Notes: generated from the letters alone by a model not told the origin. A DNA stretch of 64,000 nucleotides from Prevotella sp. oral taxon 376 (GCF_003043945.1 NZ_PYXG01000001.1:1966501-2030500); one strand, 5' to 3'. Positions 52,268 through 59,868 are shown, counted from the first letter of the stretch. Numbers and translations are program-made.

Positions 52268-52300
52268 TATCTATGCGGGAAGAAACATTCCGCATAGATA
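52268..52300 (+). terminator. Strong intergenic hairpin
   Basis: TATCTATGCGG (52268-52278) pairs perfectly with CCGCATAGATA (52290-52300). Followed by a weak T stretch; likely an attenuator or RNA-stabilising hairpin between 51991-52224 and 52330-52527. Confidence 0.6.
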
Positions 52301-52329
52301 CTTATTTGTTTACCCAAAAAATTACAATT

Positions 52330-52527
52330 ATGAAAGTTTACAACATTACAAATAGGCTCAGTGCACAAGCACGGCGTGAACTCGTGAACATCATTGATAC
52401 ACACGAGAAGTACAGAAACGCTTACTTTTTCAGTCCATCTACGAGCGCAACAGGCAGGCGTTGTAGCGAAGATCGTTTCAGGGAGTCGCACACGGATGTC
52501 TCTTTTTTGAAAGGGGAAACGTTGTGA
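52330..52527 (+). CDS. Hypothetical protein, 65 aa
   Basis: The ATG at 52330 follows the standard leader (AAAAATTACAATTATG); the longer upstream frame reads through the hairpin. Sequence MKVYNITNRLSAQARRELVN and a basic, Ser/Arg-rich second half (SATGRRCSEDRFRESHTDVS). Its stop overlaps the GTG start of the next gene. Confidence 0.6.
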   Translation: MKVYNITNRLSAQARRELVNIIDTHEKYRNAYFFSPSTSATGRRCSEDRFRESHTDVSFLKGETL

Positions 52528-52829
52528 TTTATCGTGGTGCTCAAAGTTTGGACAAAGATGGTAAAGAGCGTTGTGTTTCTGAAATTTGCAAAGTCGTTGA
52601 CAAACTCGGTAAAGTTCACACGGCAACGGTTTGCAAAGAGTTCAGAACTCAGCACACAGTTGCTAACTACATACAAGCAATACGATACTATAACACGTAT
52701 AGCGATGTCATGACAAAGTTAGTGAAAGAGTCTAAAGGTTGTGAAGTTGTATTATCAAACGCAGCAAACGCAATTCAGAAAGCCCTTGCCGCTGGTTTCA
52801 AACTTGAGGACATAACCGCCCTTCTTTGA
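52524..52829 (+). CDS. Hypothetical helical protein, 101 aa
   Basis: Begins at GTG 52524 overlapping the previous stop. Reads RCVSEICKVVDKLGKVHTAT and ends SNAANAIQKALAAGFKLEDI. Three or four helices, basic N-terminal half; may bind nucleic acid. It is followed by a strong terminator, so it closes this operon. Confidence 0.65.
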   Translation: MIYRGAQSLDKDGKERCVSEICKVVDKLGKVHTATVCKEFRTQHTVANYIQAIRYYNTYSDVMTKLVKESKGCEVVLSNAANAIQKALAAGFKLEDITALL

Positions 52830-52851
52830 TTTTTCATTCACTTAGAATTAG

Positions 52852-52886
52852 CCGCTACCAACTTTTTACAGTTGGTAGCGGTTTTT
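52852..52886 (+). terminator. Rho-independent terminator
   Basis: CCGCTACCAACT (52852-52863) and AGTTGGTAGCGG (52870-52881) form a perfect 12-bp stem with a 6-base loop, followed by TTTTT. Confidence 0.9.
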
Positions 52887-52923
52887 CGTTCTTTTTTTTG
52901 TCGTTGATTAAAAGTTTTTGGAA

Positions 52924-53003
52924 CGGAGGAGGCTCCTCCGTGTAGTTCGATTCTACAAACTTTGCCAATCGGCTGTAGGTTCTTGAAACTTACAGCCTTT
53001 TTT
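52924..53003 (+). terminator. Hairpin pair with second terminator
   Basis: CGGAGGA/TCCTCCG (52924-52940) is a tight palindromic hairpin. GGCTGTAGGTT (52971-52981) pairs with AACTTACAGCC (52987-52997) and is followed by TTTTTT. Two consecutive structures after the terminator at 52852 suggest a short transcribed RNA between them. Confidence 0.7.
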
Positions 53004-53294
53004 GTTCTTTGAAAATTTTACATAAAATGCAAATGAGAAATAGACCGTTTGCGAAAAGTTTTTGCGAAATATAGCCAAAATCGCAAATGCGCGCAACTGG
53101 TTGAATGATGGGAAAAATCATGTGAATGATGTATAAGCCGTCGAGGATATTTGCAGCCGTGAATGATTTGTTTTTGCAGCTTGAAAAATAGTTGCTTAAA
53201 TCATTTGCGGTATTTCCATAATTGAATTTTAAACACGGAAATGTATTTGCAAACTTGCTATGAATTAGCAGAACCGCAAATGCTTTCCACCTTG

Positions 53295-53326
53295 AAGGGC
53301 GCGAATGAAAGACTTTGCGCCCTTCT
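53295..53326 (+). terminator. Terminator-like hairpin
   Basis: AAGGGCGC (53295-53302) pairs with GCGCCCTT (53317-53324), then CTCT. The T-run is poor, so it may be a structural element instead. Confidence 0.5.
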
Positions 53327-53458
53327 CTATGATGTGTTAATTTGCTGGTATTGTTTATCTGTTTTTAGTTACTGAAATAGTATTAACACGGGTACAATAT
53401 TGACAAATGTTAAAGTTGCATTTTTGTGTGGTTTCTATTAAAAATAACCAACTGAATA

Positions 53459-53490
53459 TTTGCAAGTTACGTTATTATTTCGTATCTTTG
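53459..53490 (+). promoter_or_regulatory. Rightward promoter for the second small-gene operon
   Basis: TTTG (53459-53462), a 20-base spacer, and TATCTTTG (53483-53490). The resulting leader is nearly 480 bases long before the gene at 53972 and contains the repeated ACTCGCCAAAGT. Confidence 0.75.
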
Positions 53491-53971
53491 TAGTAGAAAA
53501 TAAGAGATGATGTTTTACTCGCCAAAGTGAACAATTCCCATTTTTCTATTAACAAACTTACTGGTACAAAAACGGGCTAAACCCCAATAAGGATAAAGCC
53601 CGAAAAACCTAAAAACGGTTTTATAAACTCGCCAAAGTTTACATCCGCAAAGTTAGTGTTTTTATTTGTTCCTTGCAAGTTTCGCAGGTTGTTTTTTGAA
53701 TAAAGACCGAATTACAGCCCTTTAGATGGTTCTTTGACAGGCTTTCATAAAGTGTTTGCGACTGGCAACAAACAGCCATTTTGCCCGCATCCTGCTGCCT
53801 GTGTGCAGCTGGGAGTTTGCAGCGTGGTTGGAAAAATAATACTCTTTATCTTTTGCGGCTGGTGGTTCCTCTGGAATTGCACCCGCGGCAAAGGGTTAAT
53901 TATCCGAGTGCGTAAAATGAAAAACTTTTGCACACTCACTTTTTATGTTTAACTTTTAAAATTATTCAATT

Positions 53972-54273
53972 ATGAGAGCAAAAACAAAAAGACAGAGAGT
54001 TTATTTTTTGATGGAGTGTTACCGGTTGGTACGGTTTTATATCGGTTTGCAAAAAGTCCTTCGGTTAAGTTGGTTTGTGAGAAAATAACACACACAAGAC
54101 ACACCGAGGACGAGGGCGGGGCATATACATTTTACAAGACAGACAAAGGGGCTTATATAGATAATAGCTTTGTAGGAAGTCTTTACTTCTTGTCTGCAGC
54201 GGATGCTCTCCGGTACATTGCAAAGGAAAATTATGTAAATGTGCGAATAACCGAAAGAACAACACAGAATTAA
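53972..54273 (+). CDS. Small protein needing a -1 frameshift at U UUU UUG
   Basis: The ATG at 53972 follows the local leader consensus (AAAATTATTCAATTATG) and reads MRAKTKRQRVYFL. In frame 0 it ends after 38 codons. In the -1 frame from T TTT TTG (54004-54010) it continues DGVLPVGTVLYRFAKSPSVK and DEGGAYTFYKTDKGAYIDNS to the stop at 54273, about 100 residues in all. That second part has no ATG of its own; a GTG at 54016 is the only alternative start. Either this is programmed frameshifting at a canonical slippery heptamer, or one T has been lost from a homopolymer. Function unknown. Confidence 0.6.
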
Positions 54274-54351
54274 ACAAAGTACGAACAATTAAAACCGTCT
54301 GTATAGGTTGAAAAACACCTATACAAGCACAACTAAAAAAGATTTTGATTT

Positions 54352-54594
54352 ATGGAAAAAGAAATCATTATTCCTTCCAGCTTGCAAAAAAGTTGGGAGG
54401 AACAAGCAATTAGGGAAAATATCCCCTACACTGAATTTGCGGAATTTATCAGAATGAAGCAAAGACAGTACGAAGAAAGTTGTAGAAATGTATATTACCG
54501 GATGACGGTTACCGTCAAAAACGGAAAAGAAAGCCGTTTTGGCAATATCTCAACAATCAAAGATTTGCTAAAACAAAGTACGAAAGGCAACTGA
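54352..54594 (+). CDS. Hypothetical protein, 80 aa
   Basis: Starts MEKEIIIPSSLQKSWEEQAI; basic and helical (EFIRMKQRQYEESCRNVYYR). It ends LKQSTKGN, where the codons for S-T-K are the AAGTACGA motif. A GTATAGGT/ACCTATAC hairpin precedes the gene (about 54303-54327). No known family. Confidence 0.7.
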   Translation: MEKEIIIPSSLQKSWEEQAIRENIPYTEFAEFIRMKQRQYEESCRNVYYRMTVTVKNGKESRFGNISTIKDLLKQSTKGN

Positions 54595-54673
54595 AAACGG
54601 CAATTTATAAAGCGATTCAGGCAAACATAACAGTTTGCCCGGATCCAATTTTATCAACAAAGATTTTAGAATT

Positions 54674-54880
54674 ATGGAAAACAAAAGAGATTACACATGG
54701 TCAAACATCATGGTGAGTTTGGAGAACGCAAGAACCGCCGCACACTCTTTGGATGATTCTTCACGATTTGGGTACGAACGTCAAACAGTGTTGGAAACTC
54801 TGGAAGAGTTTACCAAGCAGCTTGATAAGTTAAAGCAAAAGTACGATACCATTATCTACGAAGAGCGCCTGTACGGATAA
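54674..54880 (+). CDS. Hypothetical protein, 68 aa
   Basis: The ATG at 54674 (MENKRDYTWSNIMVSLENAR) is preferred over an upstream one because it follows GATTTTAGAATT, the local leader. It is helical with a coiled-coil end (EEFTKQLDKLKQKYDTII). A GGCAAAC/GTTTGCC hairpin lies upstream at about 54622-54641. Two GTACGA motifs fall in the coding sequence. Confidence 0.65.
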   Translation: MENKRDYTWSNIMVSLENARTAAHSLDDSSRFGYERQTVLETLEEFTKQLDKLKQKYDTIIYEERLYG

Positions 54881-54944
54881 ACCCTTATACTCCCTGAATA
54901 TTGAGTTGTTCAGGAAGTACGATTAATTATTAAATTTCAAAATT

Positions 54945-55196
54945 ATGGAAGAAAAAACAATCACGTACCCTAATGGAGTTAAGCATGTTTTCAAAATGGT
55001 TAGAGACAAAGCCATGTTCACATCCCATATTTGGGTGTATAAAGATGGGGACACGTATCTCCATATTACCCCAAAGAAAGAAGAACCCAATTGGTGTAAT
55101 ATTGCAAAAAATATTGACGGTTTTGGGTTTATGAGTATGGGCGATATTTGCTGCCAGTTTGACGAAATAACCATAGACGACGTTTGCCGCTTCTAA
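54945..55196 (+). CDS. Hypothetical protein, 83 aa
   Basis: Reads MEEKTITYPNGVKHVFKMVR, then TSHIWVYKDGDTYLHITPKK, ending CCQFDEITIDDVCRF. A small beta-rich protein. Leader GGAAGTACGATTAATTATTAAATTTCAAAATT holds the motif at 54915 and resembles the leader of the 51991 gene. Confidence 0.7.
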   Translation: MEEKTITYPNGVKHVFKMVRDKAMFTSHIWVYKDGDTYLHITPKKEEPNWCNIAKNIDGFGFMSMGDICCQFDEITIDDVCRF

Positions 55197-55299
55197 TTAA
55201 ATACCAAAAGCGACCATTTCCTTTGCGCGCAAGGCTCTAAAAACTTTCTGTGGACTAATCATCTGCAGGGAGCACTATTATTAACTAAATTCAAAACTT

Positions 55300-55578
55300 A
55301 TGGAGAAGAAATTCGCTTTTGTGATTTGCGTCAATGGCAGGCCGATGAGAACTTTCAAATGGTGCTGTAGGCACGAAGAGGAAATAGTGCTGCAAGCAGC
55401 TTCTATGTGTATGGGGGCAAGATGTTTTAAAAAGACCGCTGCCGTACTCGTTTACGAGCTGCAAGGCTCTATGTTTAAATTAATCCATTCTGTTCAATGG
55501 AGAAACGAGTGGGAAAAAGTGAAAGAATTTCCAAGTACGGCCGAGTTTTGTGATGGTCGGCTGCTTGAGAAAGGATGA
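55300..55578 (+). CDS. Hypothetical protein, 92 aa
   Basis: Starts MEKKFAFVICVNGRPMRTFK; contains WCCRHEEEIVLQAASMCMGA and ends TAEFCDGRLLEKG. Five Cys in a small protein could bind metal. Leader ends AAATTCAAAACTTATG. A GTACGG variant of the motif is at 55536. The stop overlaps an ATG at 55575 that I did not choose as the next start. Confidence 0.65.
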   Translation: MEKKFAFVICVNGRPMRTFKWCCRHEEEIVLQAASMCMGARCFKKTAAVLVYELQGSMFKLIHSVQWRNEWEKVKEFPSTAEFCDGRLLEKG

Positions 55579-55646
55579 CAAAAACTTCTTGCAAAGTTAA
55601 ATTTGCAAGGAGGGCAAAATTATCAACAATTTTAAATTCAATTATT

Positions 55647-55967
55647 ATGAGCAGAAGTTTGCATGTAGCATCTTGCTACAAAGTTAAGTACGAAAGAGTA
55701 AGTGTTTATTCGACCCAGGAAGATGAGTTTTGCCGCATGCTTTGCGACAACTGCGAAACATCTTGGCGAGAAGGCGATGGTGCCGGAGATAAGCTTGAAG
55801 TCGAAAAGGAAGACTTGCGGAACTTTGTGAAAAGAGTAAAAAACAACCCGGAAGTGATAGCCGGGTACGACATCAAATTGTCCCCCGAAGAACTTGTTGA
55901 GATACTCGTCAAGATTATCACGCAAGCAGAACCCGAAGACAGTACGATACACCTTGAGTGGTTCTGA
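55647..55967 (+). CDS. Hypothetical acidic protein, 106 aa
   Basis: Start at 55647 (MSRSLHVASCYKVKYERVSV) follows the local leader (TTTAAATTCAATTATTATG). The upstream ATG at 55575 is possible but would read through that leader. The middle has CRMLCDNCETSW and an acidic helical part (VEKEDLRNFVKRVKNNPEVI). Three GTACGA motifs occur here, in two different frames (Y-E/Y-D and S-T). Confidence 0.65.
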   Translation: MSRSLHVASCYKVKYERVSVYSTQEDEFCRMLCDNCETSWREGDGAGDKLEVEKEDLRNFVKRVKNNPEVIAGYDIKLSPEELVEILVKIITQAEPEDSTIHLEWF

Positions 55968-56109
55968 CAAAGGCAGCTCTGAATGTTTTAATTAATATTC
56001 AGAGTACGAAAGCAAATGTTTTCATAGTGTGTATTTTTAGTGTTAAGGACAAGGCTAAAGTCATATTAGCCTTGTCCGCAAGGCAACAATTCAAAAAAAA
56101 GTAATTATT

Positions 56110-56328
56110 ATGAAGTGTTTTTATAGCAAAGCGTCCTTTGCTCATAAGGACGACACCCACACAGACATTTGTCTGTATAGAAAGGTGGGGAAGTGGCATA
56201 AGGTGGAAATGAAACATTTCACCATGTTTGACGATCTTTTGTCGCACAAGGCAGAAACATTCGGCACGCTGAGAGAGGCAAAAGACTTTTATTTGCGCAC
56301 GATCACTTGCGAGCTAAGTACGATGTAG
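56110..56328 (+). CDS. Hypothetical protein, 72 aa
   Basis: Starts MKCFYSKASFAHKDDTHTDI and ends LREAKDFYLRTITCELSTM. Small, His/Asp-rich start. It is preceded by a hairpin CTCTGAAT/ATTCAGAG (about 55978-56004) that touches an AGAGTACGA motif. A motif copy overlaps the stop region (56316). Followed by a strong hairpin GTATGGCA/TGCCATAC (about 56349-56376). Confidence 0.65.
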   Translation: MKCFYSKASFAHKDDTHTDICLYRKVGKWHKVEMKHFTMFDDLLSHKAETFGTLREAKDFYLRTITCELSTM

Positions 56329-56436
56329 CATTTGTTTCGTCGCAGGATGGTATGGCAACATAAACAATTGCCATACTTTCAAATATCCTATTATTATATT
56401 TGGAGATACAATATTATTTATTAAATTTGCAAAAAA

Positions 56437-56847
56437 ATGAGCAAAGAAAAATTCATGAGAAGAAAGTACGATGTGCCTTTCAATGAGGTTATCCCTCTCG
56501 GAAAGGAAAAGTTTGATGTTAGCAACCTGAACTATCGCCACAAGATCTGCTATTTCCCAAGAGAGAATAGCATTATCTTAAAATCAGGCTATCTTGCCGT
56601 AAAGGTAGATGGGAGCTTGAAAGAAAGGGGGGAGTTTGTAGAATTAAGCAAATTAGAAGCCCCACAGAAATACCCGGAGAGGTTCATCGATTCCGCTCTT
56701 GGAGAGCAGTACGACGGCGACAAGACCTATACAGCCGGCATCCAGTTAAACGCAAAAGAAATGCTGTTTTGCCGGAAGCACGGCTGGGTCGCAACCTATA
56801 TCCGCTCTTTGATACGGGAGAAAATGAAAGAAGAAGGGTTTGAATGA
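56437..56847 (+). CDS. Hypothetical protein, 136 aa
   Basis: Starts MSKEKFMRRKYDVPFNEVIP; a basic N-terminus, a beta-rich middle (YFPRENSIILKSGYLAVKVD) and a C-terminal helix (WVATYIRSLIREKMKEEGFE). The motif encodes K-Y-D near the start. End overlaps the next start by 4 bases. No family recognised. Confidence 0.7.
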   Translation: MSKEKFMRRKYDVPFNEVIPLGKEKFDVSNLNYRHKICYFPRENSIILKSGYLAVKVDGSLKERGEFVELSKLEAPQKYPERFIDSALGEQYDGDKTYTAGIQLNAKEMLFCRKHGWVATYIRSLIREKMKEEGFE

Positions 56848-57314
56848 TGGAGTACGAGATACAGTTTCACGGAACAGCGGACAATGTTGCTAAGGCAATA
56901 GAAGCCATGCAGGACTTCTCGTCCATACTTCCCCCTCCGAAAGACATGGGGATATACAAGATGATACCCATATCGGAAGATTATTTTTATTATCTTCTTT
57001 CCACACGAGGAATCGTTAGCGAGGAGCAAGGCAAGAAATCCTTGGACAGATTTGAAGTCGAAACATCAAATATGAACGAACACCTCGTGTCGTGCTATCG
57101 GTTCTTAGCCGAGCAAATGTTATATTTCTATGACAAGTACGACGCCTGTACATTGGAGGCGTGGAGGCAAAAACATTGGGGAGTTCCCGAGCAACCGTCC
57201 ATAAGAGTCTGCGAGGACGGTAAAATAAAGCCCTGTGGTGAGTTTTCTCTGCCTAGGGAGATAGTTGGTGCAATCTGTAGAAAATATGGCGTTACAGCGC
57301 AAATAAACGAGTAA
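56844..57314 (+). CDS. Hypothetical protein, 156 aa
   Basis: Coupled to the previous gene (ATGATG at 56844). Reads MEYEIQFHGTADNVAKAIEA, then LPPPKDMGIYKMIPISEDYF, ending EIVGAICRKYGVTAQINE. Mixed alpha/beta. The motif directly follows the second ATG (GAGTACGA, 56850). Function unknown. Confidence 0.7.
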   Translation: MMEYEIQFHGTADNVAKAIEAMQDFSSILPPPKDMGIYKMIPISEDYFYYLLSTRGIVSEEQGKKSLDRFEVETSNMNEHLVSCYRFLAEQMLYFYDKYDACTLEAWRQKHWGVPEQPSIRVCEDGKIKPCGEFSLPREIVGAICRKYGVTAQINE

Positions 57315-57390
57315 ATAGAGAATCCTCGCGGCCGAGGCGGGTATGATATCCAGCCTCGACACATCTACAAACATATAAACAATTAGGAAT

Positions 57391-57939
57391 ATGAGAAAGA
57401 AAAAAATGCCATTTGCGGAGTTTTACGACAAATGCGTTAAACTCTATTGCATGTACGAGCCACATTTCTTTCTGCGAGGCTGTGAGATTATCACAAACTT
57501 TGATGGGAACGAAATTGACAACGGCTGCTGGTACTGCATCGTGAAAATACGGGAACATGTTTACACCGTACTTGCATACGACCATACATGCGACAGCGAA
57601 GACAAGCCCTTTGTGGTAAATTGCGATTGGTCTTTTATTGCCACCGCACAAGGTGGCATTGCAAATATCGGTTTTTTTGCAGAGTGTGAAGAGTTTGAGA
57701 ATTTAGAAGAGGCCTTTTACTACATGGTAAAAGAGCCGTCTCGATATTATCAAAATAGTACGAATTATGTTCGCATCGTAGACAAAGACAGCCCTGAAGA
57801 GGTTTATGGATGGAAAGAGGGGTGCGGACTTATAGAGGGGATAGCCTTTATAAAAGAGCATGAAGATTGGTTTACAGGTAAAACCATGCAAATTGTGTTG
57901 GCGGATAAGACGGTACTCTACCAAAGAAAGGTTAGTTAA
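57391..57939 (+). CDS. Hypothetical protein, 182 aa
   Basis: Starts MRKKKMPFAEFYDKCVKLYC after an AACATATAAACAATTAGGAAT leader. Cys/Trp-rich middle (NGCWYCIVKIREHVYTVLAY) and acidic part (FAECEEFENLEEAFYYMVKE). A CGAGGC/GCCTCG hairpin lies upstream (about 57332-57359). Two motifs fall in the gene and another just after its stop. Confidence 0.7.
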   Translation: MRKKKMPFAEFYDKCVKLYCMYEPHFFLRGCEIITNFDGNEIDNGCWYCIVKIREHVYTVLAYDHTCDSEDKPFVVNCDWSFIATAQGGIANIGFFAECEEFENLEEAFYYMVKEPSRYYQNSTNYVRIVDKDSPEEVYGWKEGCGLIEGIAFIKEHEDWFTGKTMQIVLADKTVLYQRKVS

Positions 57940-58007
57940 AAGTACGATGCGACGGGGTCTTATCATTCCCGCCGCATGCAATATTAATTATAAAATTTGT
58001 GTATATT

Positions 58008-58319
58008 ATGGAAGAACAAAAGTATGCTGGGTGCTGGTACTGCGACAATATTATAGACCACCCAGACCAAGTGGGGCTATTATATCTTGGTTTCCCAAGA
58101 TGTTTTGTGCTAATTCCAAGCAGTAAAGAGTTTTACTTCTCAACCTACGAAGAATTTGTGAACGGAGCGAGCGAGATAAACTGGCTTGATCCAAAAGATA
58201 TTCGCAATTACTCTGAGTACGACAAAGAGAAAGTCTTAACTTTGCTGTGGAACTTCTCTGTCGAGCAGGAAGCCAAAGATGAAGAATTGTATAACGAAAG
58301 TAATGAGGAGGATTTTTAA
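58008..58319 (+). CDS. Hypothetical protein, 103 aa
   Basis: ATG at 58008 (MEEQKYAGCWYCDNIIDHPD). A CWYC pair near the start suggests metal binding. It is acidic in the second half (EQEAKDEELYNESNEEDF). Stop overlaps the next ATG. Upstream hairpin GCGACGGG/CCCGCCGC near 57947-57976. Confidence 0.65.
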   Translation: MEEQKYAGCWYCDNIIDHPDQVGLLYLGFPRCFVLIPSSKEFYFSTYEEFVNGASEINWLDPKDIRNYSEYDKEKVLTLLWNFSVEQEAKDEELYNESNEEDF

Positions 58320-58606
58320 TGGGAATACCGACTAAATTTGTCGCAACATTCAGCGTGAACAGTGGAAATGAGGAAATAATGGAGCGTCCGAACAAGGCAA
58401 AGATGGCTGACGAACTACGCAAGATTATTCGCAAACGAGCAGGGGAAAACGGCAATGGACAATACGAAATCCGCAAAATGTTCACAGATGAAGAGCGGAG
58501 TAAAATGCACATTCCCGATGACATCAAAGGGCAGATAATAGAGTTAGGCACTTTTACCAACGGCAAGAACTGGTCTTACAAAAGACCGTTCAAAAAGTAT
58601 TTTTGA
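58319..58606 (+). CDS. Hypothetical protein, 95 aa
   Basis: Reads MGIPTKFVATFSVNSGNEEI, then KMADELRKIIRKRAGENGNG, ending GKNWSYKRPFKKYF. Basic. Last gene of the rightward block before the repressor region. Overlaps the previous stop by one base. Confidence 0.65.
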   Translation: MGIPTKFVATFSVNSGNEEIMERPNKAKMADELRKIIRKRAGENGNGQYEIRKMFTDEERSKMHIPDDIKGQIIELGTFTNGKNWSYKRPFKKYF

Positions 58607-58634
58607 CGAAATTCAAGCAGATTTTTGCAATTCC

Positions 58635-58667
58635 TTGCAAAAAAGTCGGACGGTATACATATCTTTG
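58635..58667 (+). promoter_or_regulatory. Rightward promoter facing the repressor terminator
   Basis: TTG (58635-58637) and TATCTTTG (58660-58667), 22 bases apart. The transcript would run about 90 bases into the hairpin at 58720-58750, overlapping the 3-prime end of the repressor gene in antisense. Confidence 0.45.
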
Positions 58668-58719
58668 CAATGTTATTAGTTTTTCATTGTAATGAGATTG
58701 TTTTAAGGATTTACACTAA

Positions 58720-58755
58720 GAAAGGGCAGGGTTTTTACTCCTGTCCTTTCTCTTT
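58720..58755. terminator. Bidirectional hairpin at the repressor stop codon
   Basis: GAAAGGGCAGG (58720-58730) pairs with CCTGTCCTTTC (58740-58750) with one mismatch or wobble, followed by TCTTT on the plus strand. The repressor stop codon lies in the loop. Confidence 0.6.
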
Positions 58756-59307
58756 GTGCGAAAGCAACTCTGTGAGCCGCCTAATTTGCTCATTGGCGGC
58801 TTCAAGTTGTCTATCCTTTTCATCAAGCATCGTCAAAAAACGATCCGCCAACTTGTTGCGCTCGTCAAGCCTTTGCCGGATTGCATCCATATCCGAGCTT
58901 TCTGTTTTGTCATGTTTTTCTAATCGCAATTGCATAGACATAATATTGTCTATTCCTTTCGATAACATATCAAGCATTTTATTGGTGATTGCGTCAGCTC
59001 TCTGACTCTGCTTCTCGCTGTTCCCGTTGTTAATGGTTACAGCACCGCCTCCCGAATTACTAATATCGGAAAAACGCTTTGAGGTGCGATCGTCTTCCTC
59101 TGTCCCATCTACAATATACTCAAATGTTGCCATTTTGTTTGAGACAATGGCAAAGACAAGGCTTTCTGGGACTTTCCTTTTGCCCGTGAGAATAAGGTTA
59201 AAGTTGGCTTTATTGAAACCTATCCTTTCTGCAAACTTCGGCTTTGTAAGCCCACTCATAATAACGAGTTTCTGAATGCGTTGGCGTATTTGATTGTCGT
59301 TGTCCAT
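58735..59307 (-). CDS. cI-like repressor without peptidase domain
   Basis: A 190-residue protein with an N-terminal helix-turn-helix (about residues 8-60: IRQRIQKLVIMSGLTKPKFA; ANFNLILTGKRKVPESLVFA) of the Cro/C1 type. The C-terminal 100 residues are a coiled coil (KTESSDMDAIRQRLDERNKL; FLTMLDEKDRQLEAANEQIR), probably for oligomerisation. There is no S24/LexA-type peptidase domain, so it cannot self-cleave in response to RecA; induction would need an antirepressor. It is the only minus-strand gene in this part and is divergent from 59463 across an operator-like region. Confidence 0.8.
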   Translation of the reverse strand: MDNDNQIRQRIQKLVIMSGLTKPKFAERIGFNKANFNLILTGKRKVPESLVFAIVSNKMATFEYIVDGTEEDDRTSKRFSDISNSGGGAVTINNGNSEKQSQRADAITNKMLDMLSKGIDNIMSMQLRLEKHDKTESSDMDAIRQRLDERNKLADRFLTMLDEKDRQLEAANEQIRRLTELLSHKEKGQE

Positions 59308-59350
59308 CTTTAATCAATTACTAAAATTTTATAAAATAATACGCAAAATC

Positions 59351-59381
59351 ATATTCTTCCGAATATTATTGAATATATTTG
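59351..59381 (+). promoter_or_regulatory. Operator repeats overlapping a rightward -7 box
   Basis: ATATTC (59351-59356) and GAATAT (59361-59366) form an inverted repeat, with a second GAATAT at 59371-59376 overlapping TATATTTG (59374-59381). This is a likely repressor binding region controlling the rightward lysogeny-proximal genes. Confidence 0.5.
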
Positions 59382-59462
59382 CAATGATTAACTAAAAACC
59401 ATATTTGTTCATGCAAAATTAGCAAAAGAAATCTTAAATACAAAAATAAACAGAAACATTTT

Positions 59463-59699
59463 ATGGAAACAGATCAAGTTGAAGTAGACAAGGAATTGTC
59501 TATGGCACTCCGAAAGATACATGAGTGCCAGGTAATTTACATTAATGCTATGGGAAAGTACGATGACAAACAGAGCATGGAACAATTTAGAGGCCATTGC
59601 AAAGCCATCATCAGTGTGATTAAAGGTAGAATTGCCGACAACATCAACTGCCAGATAGAGGAGGCTGCAGAAGAAAAATACGATAAAGATTTCACATAG
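59463..59699 (+). CDS. Hypothetical helical protein, 78 aa
   Basis: First gene divergent from the repressor, in the position of a cro-like gene, but no helix-turn-helix is obvious. Reads METDQVEVDKELSMALRKIH, then QFRGHCKAIISVIKGRIADN, acidic overall. The last exact AAGTACGA copy lies here (59556). Could be a small antagonist of the repressor; unproven. Confidence 0.65.
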   Translation: METDQVEVDKELSMALRKIHECQVIYINAMGKYDDKQSMEQFRGHCKAIISVIKGRIADNINCQIEEAAEEKYDKDFT

Positions 59700-59775
59700 C
59701 TTGCTTTTCTTGCAAAGTTTTCATACCTTTGCATTCTATAACATTTTAATTATAAACCTTTAAACAATTAGAATT

Positions 59776-59868
59776 ATGAAGAAAATTTTAGTTTCAATGT
59801 TTGTTGCCATTGCGGCAATGGTGACTTTTTCGTCGTGCGACAAACCGGTAAAGGAGATACGATTATGA
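59776..59868 (+). CDS. Tiny lipoprotein, 30 aa
   Basis: MKKILVSMFVAIAAMVTFSS followed by Cys gives a complete lipoprotein signal (lipobox TFSSC, Cys21) and then only nine residues (DKPVKEIRL). The ATG follows the usual leader (AACAATTAGAATTATG). Its stop overlaps the next ATG. A lipoprotein this short resembles phage-encoded exclusion or lysis lipoproteins. Confidence 0.55.
   Translation: MKKILVSMFVAIAAMVTFSSCDKPVKEIRL

Larger units (their letters stand above)
52830..53971. other. 1.1-kb non-coding region with hairpins, repeats and a promoter
   Basis: No convincing gene is seen. It holds three terminator-like hairpins (52852, 52971, 53295), clusters of short repeats (GCAAATG and its complement, GAATGAT three times, between 53020 and 53290), a clear promoter at 53459-53490, and a 12-bp direct repeat ACTCGCCAAAGT at 53517-53528 and 53627-53638. 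The direct repeat flanks a hairpin CGGGCT/AGCCCG. It may encode small RNAs or act as a replication or partition locus. Confidence 0.5.
51946..59563 (+). repeat. Dispersed AAGTACGA motif, 22 copies, one strand
   Basis: Exact GTACGA (consensus AAGTACGA) starts, as octamers, at 51946, 51962, 54277, 54466, 54576, 54770, 54839, 54915, 55686, 55863, 55940, 56002, 56316, 56464, 56707, 56850, 57135, 57451, 57756, 57940, 58215 and 59556, plus AAGTACGG at 55533. I found none on the minus strand here. Copies occur between genes and inside genes, where they are read as K/E-Y-D/E in some genes and as S-T in others. The signal is therefore in the nucleic acid, not the proteins. Many lie within about 50 bases of a gene boundary. 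Confidence 0.85.

Noticed and set aside
53734..53952. 72-codon frame in the non-coding kilobase
   Set aside because: No ATG start in the local leader context and it lies in the leader of the next operon.
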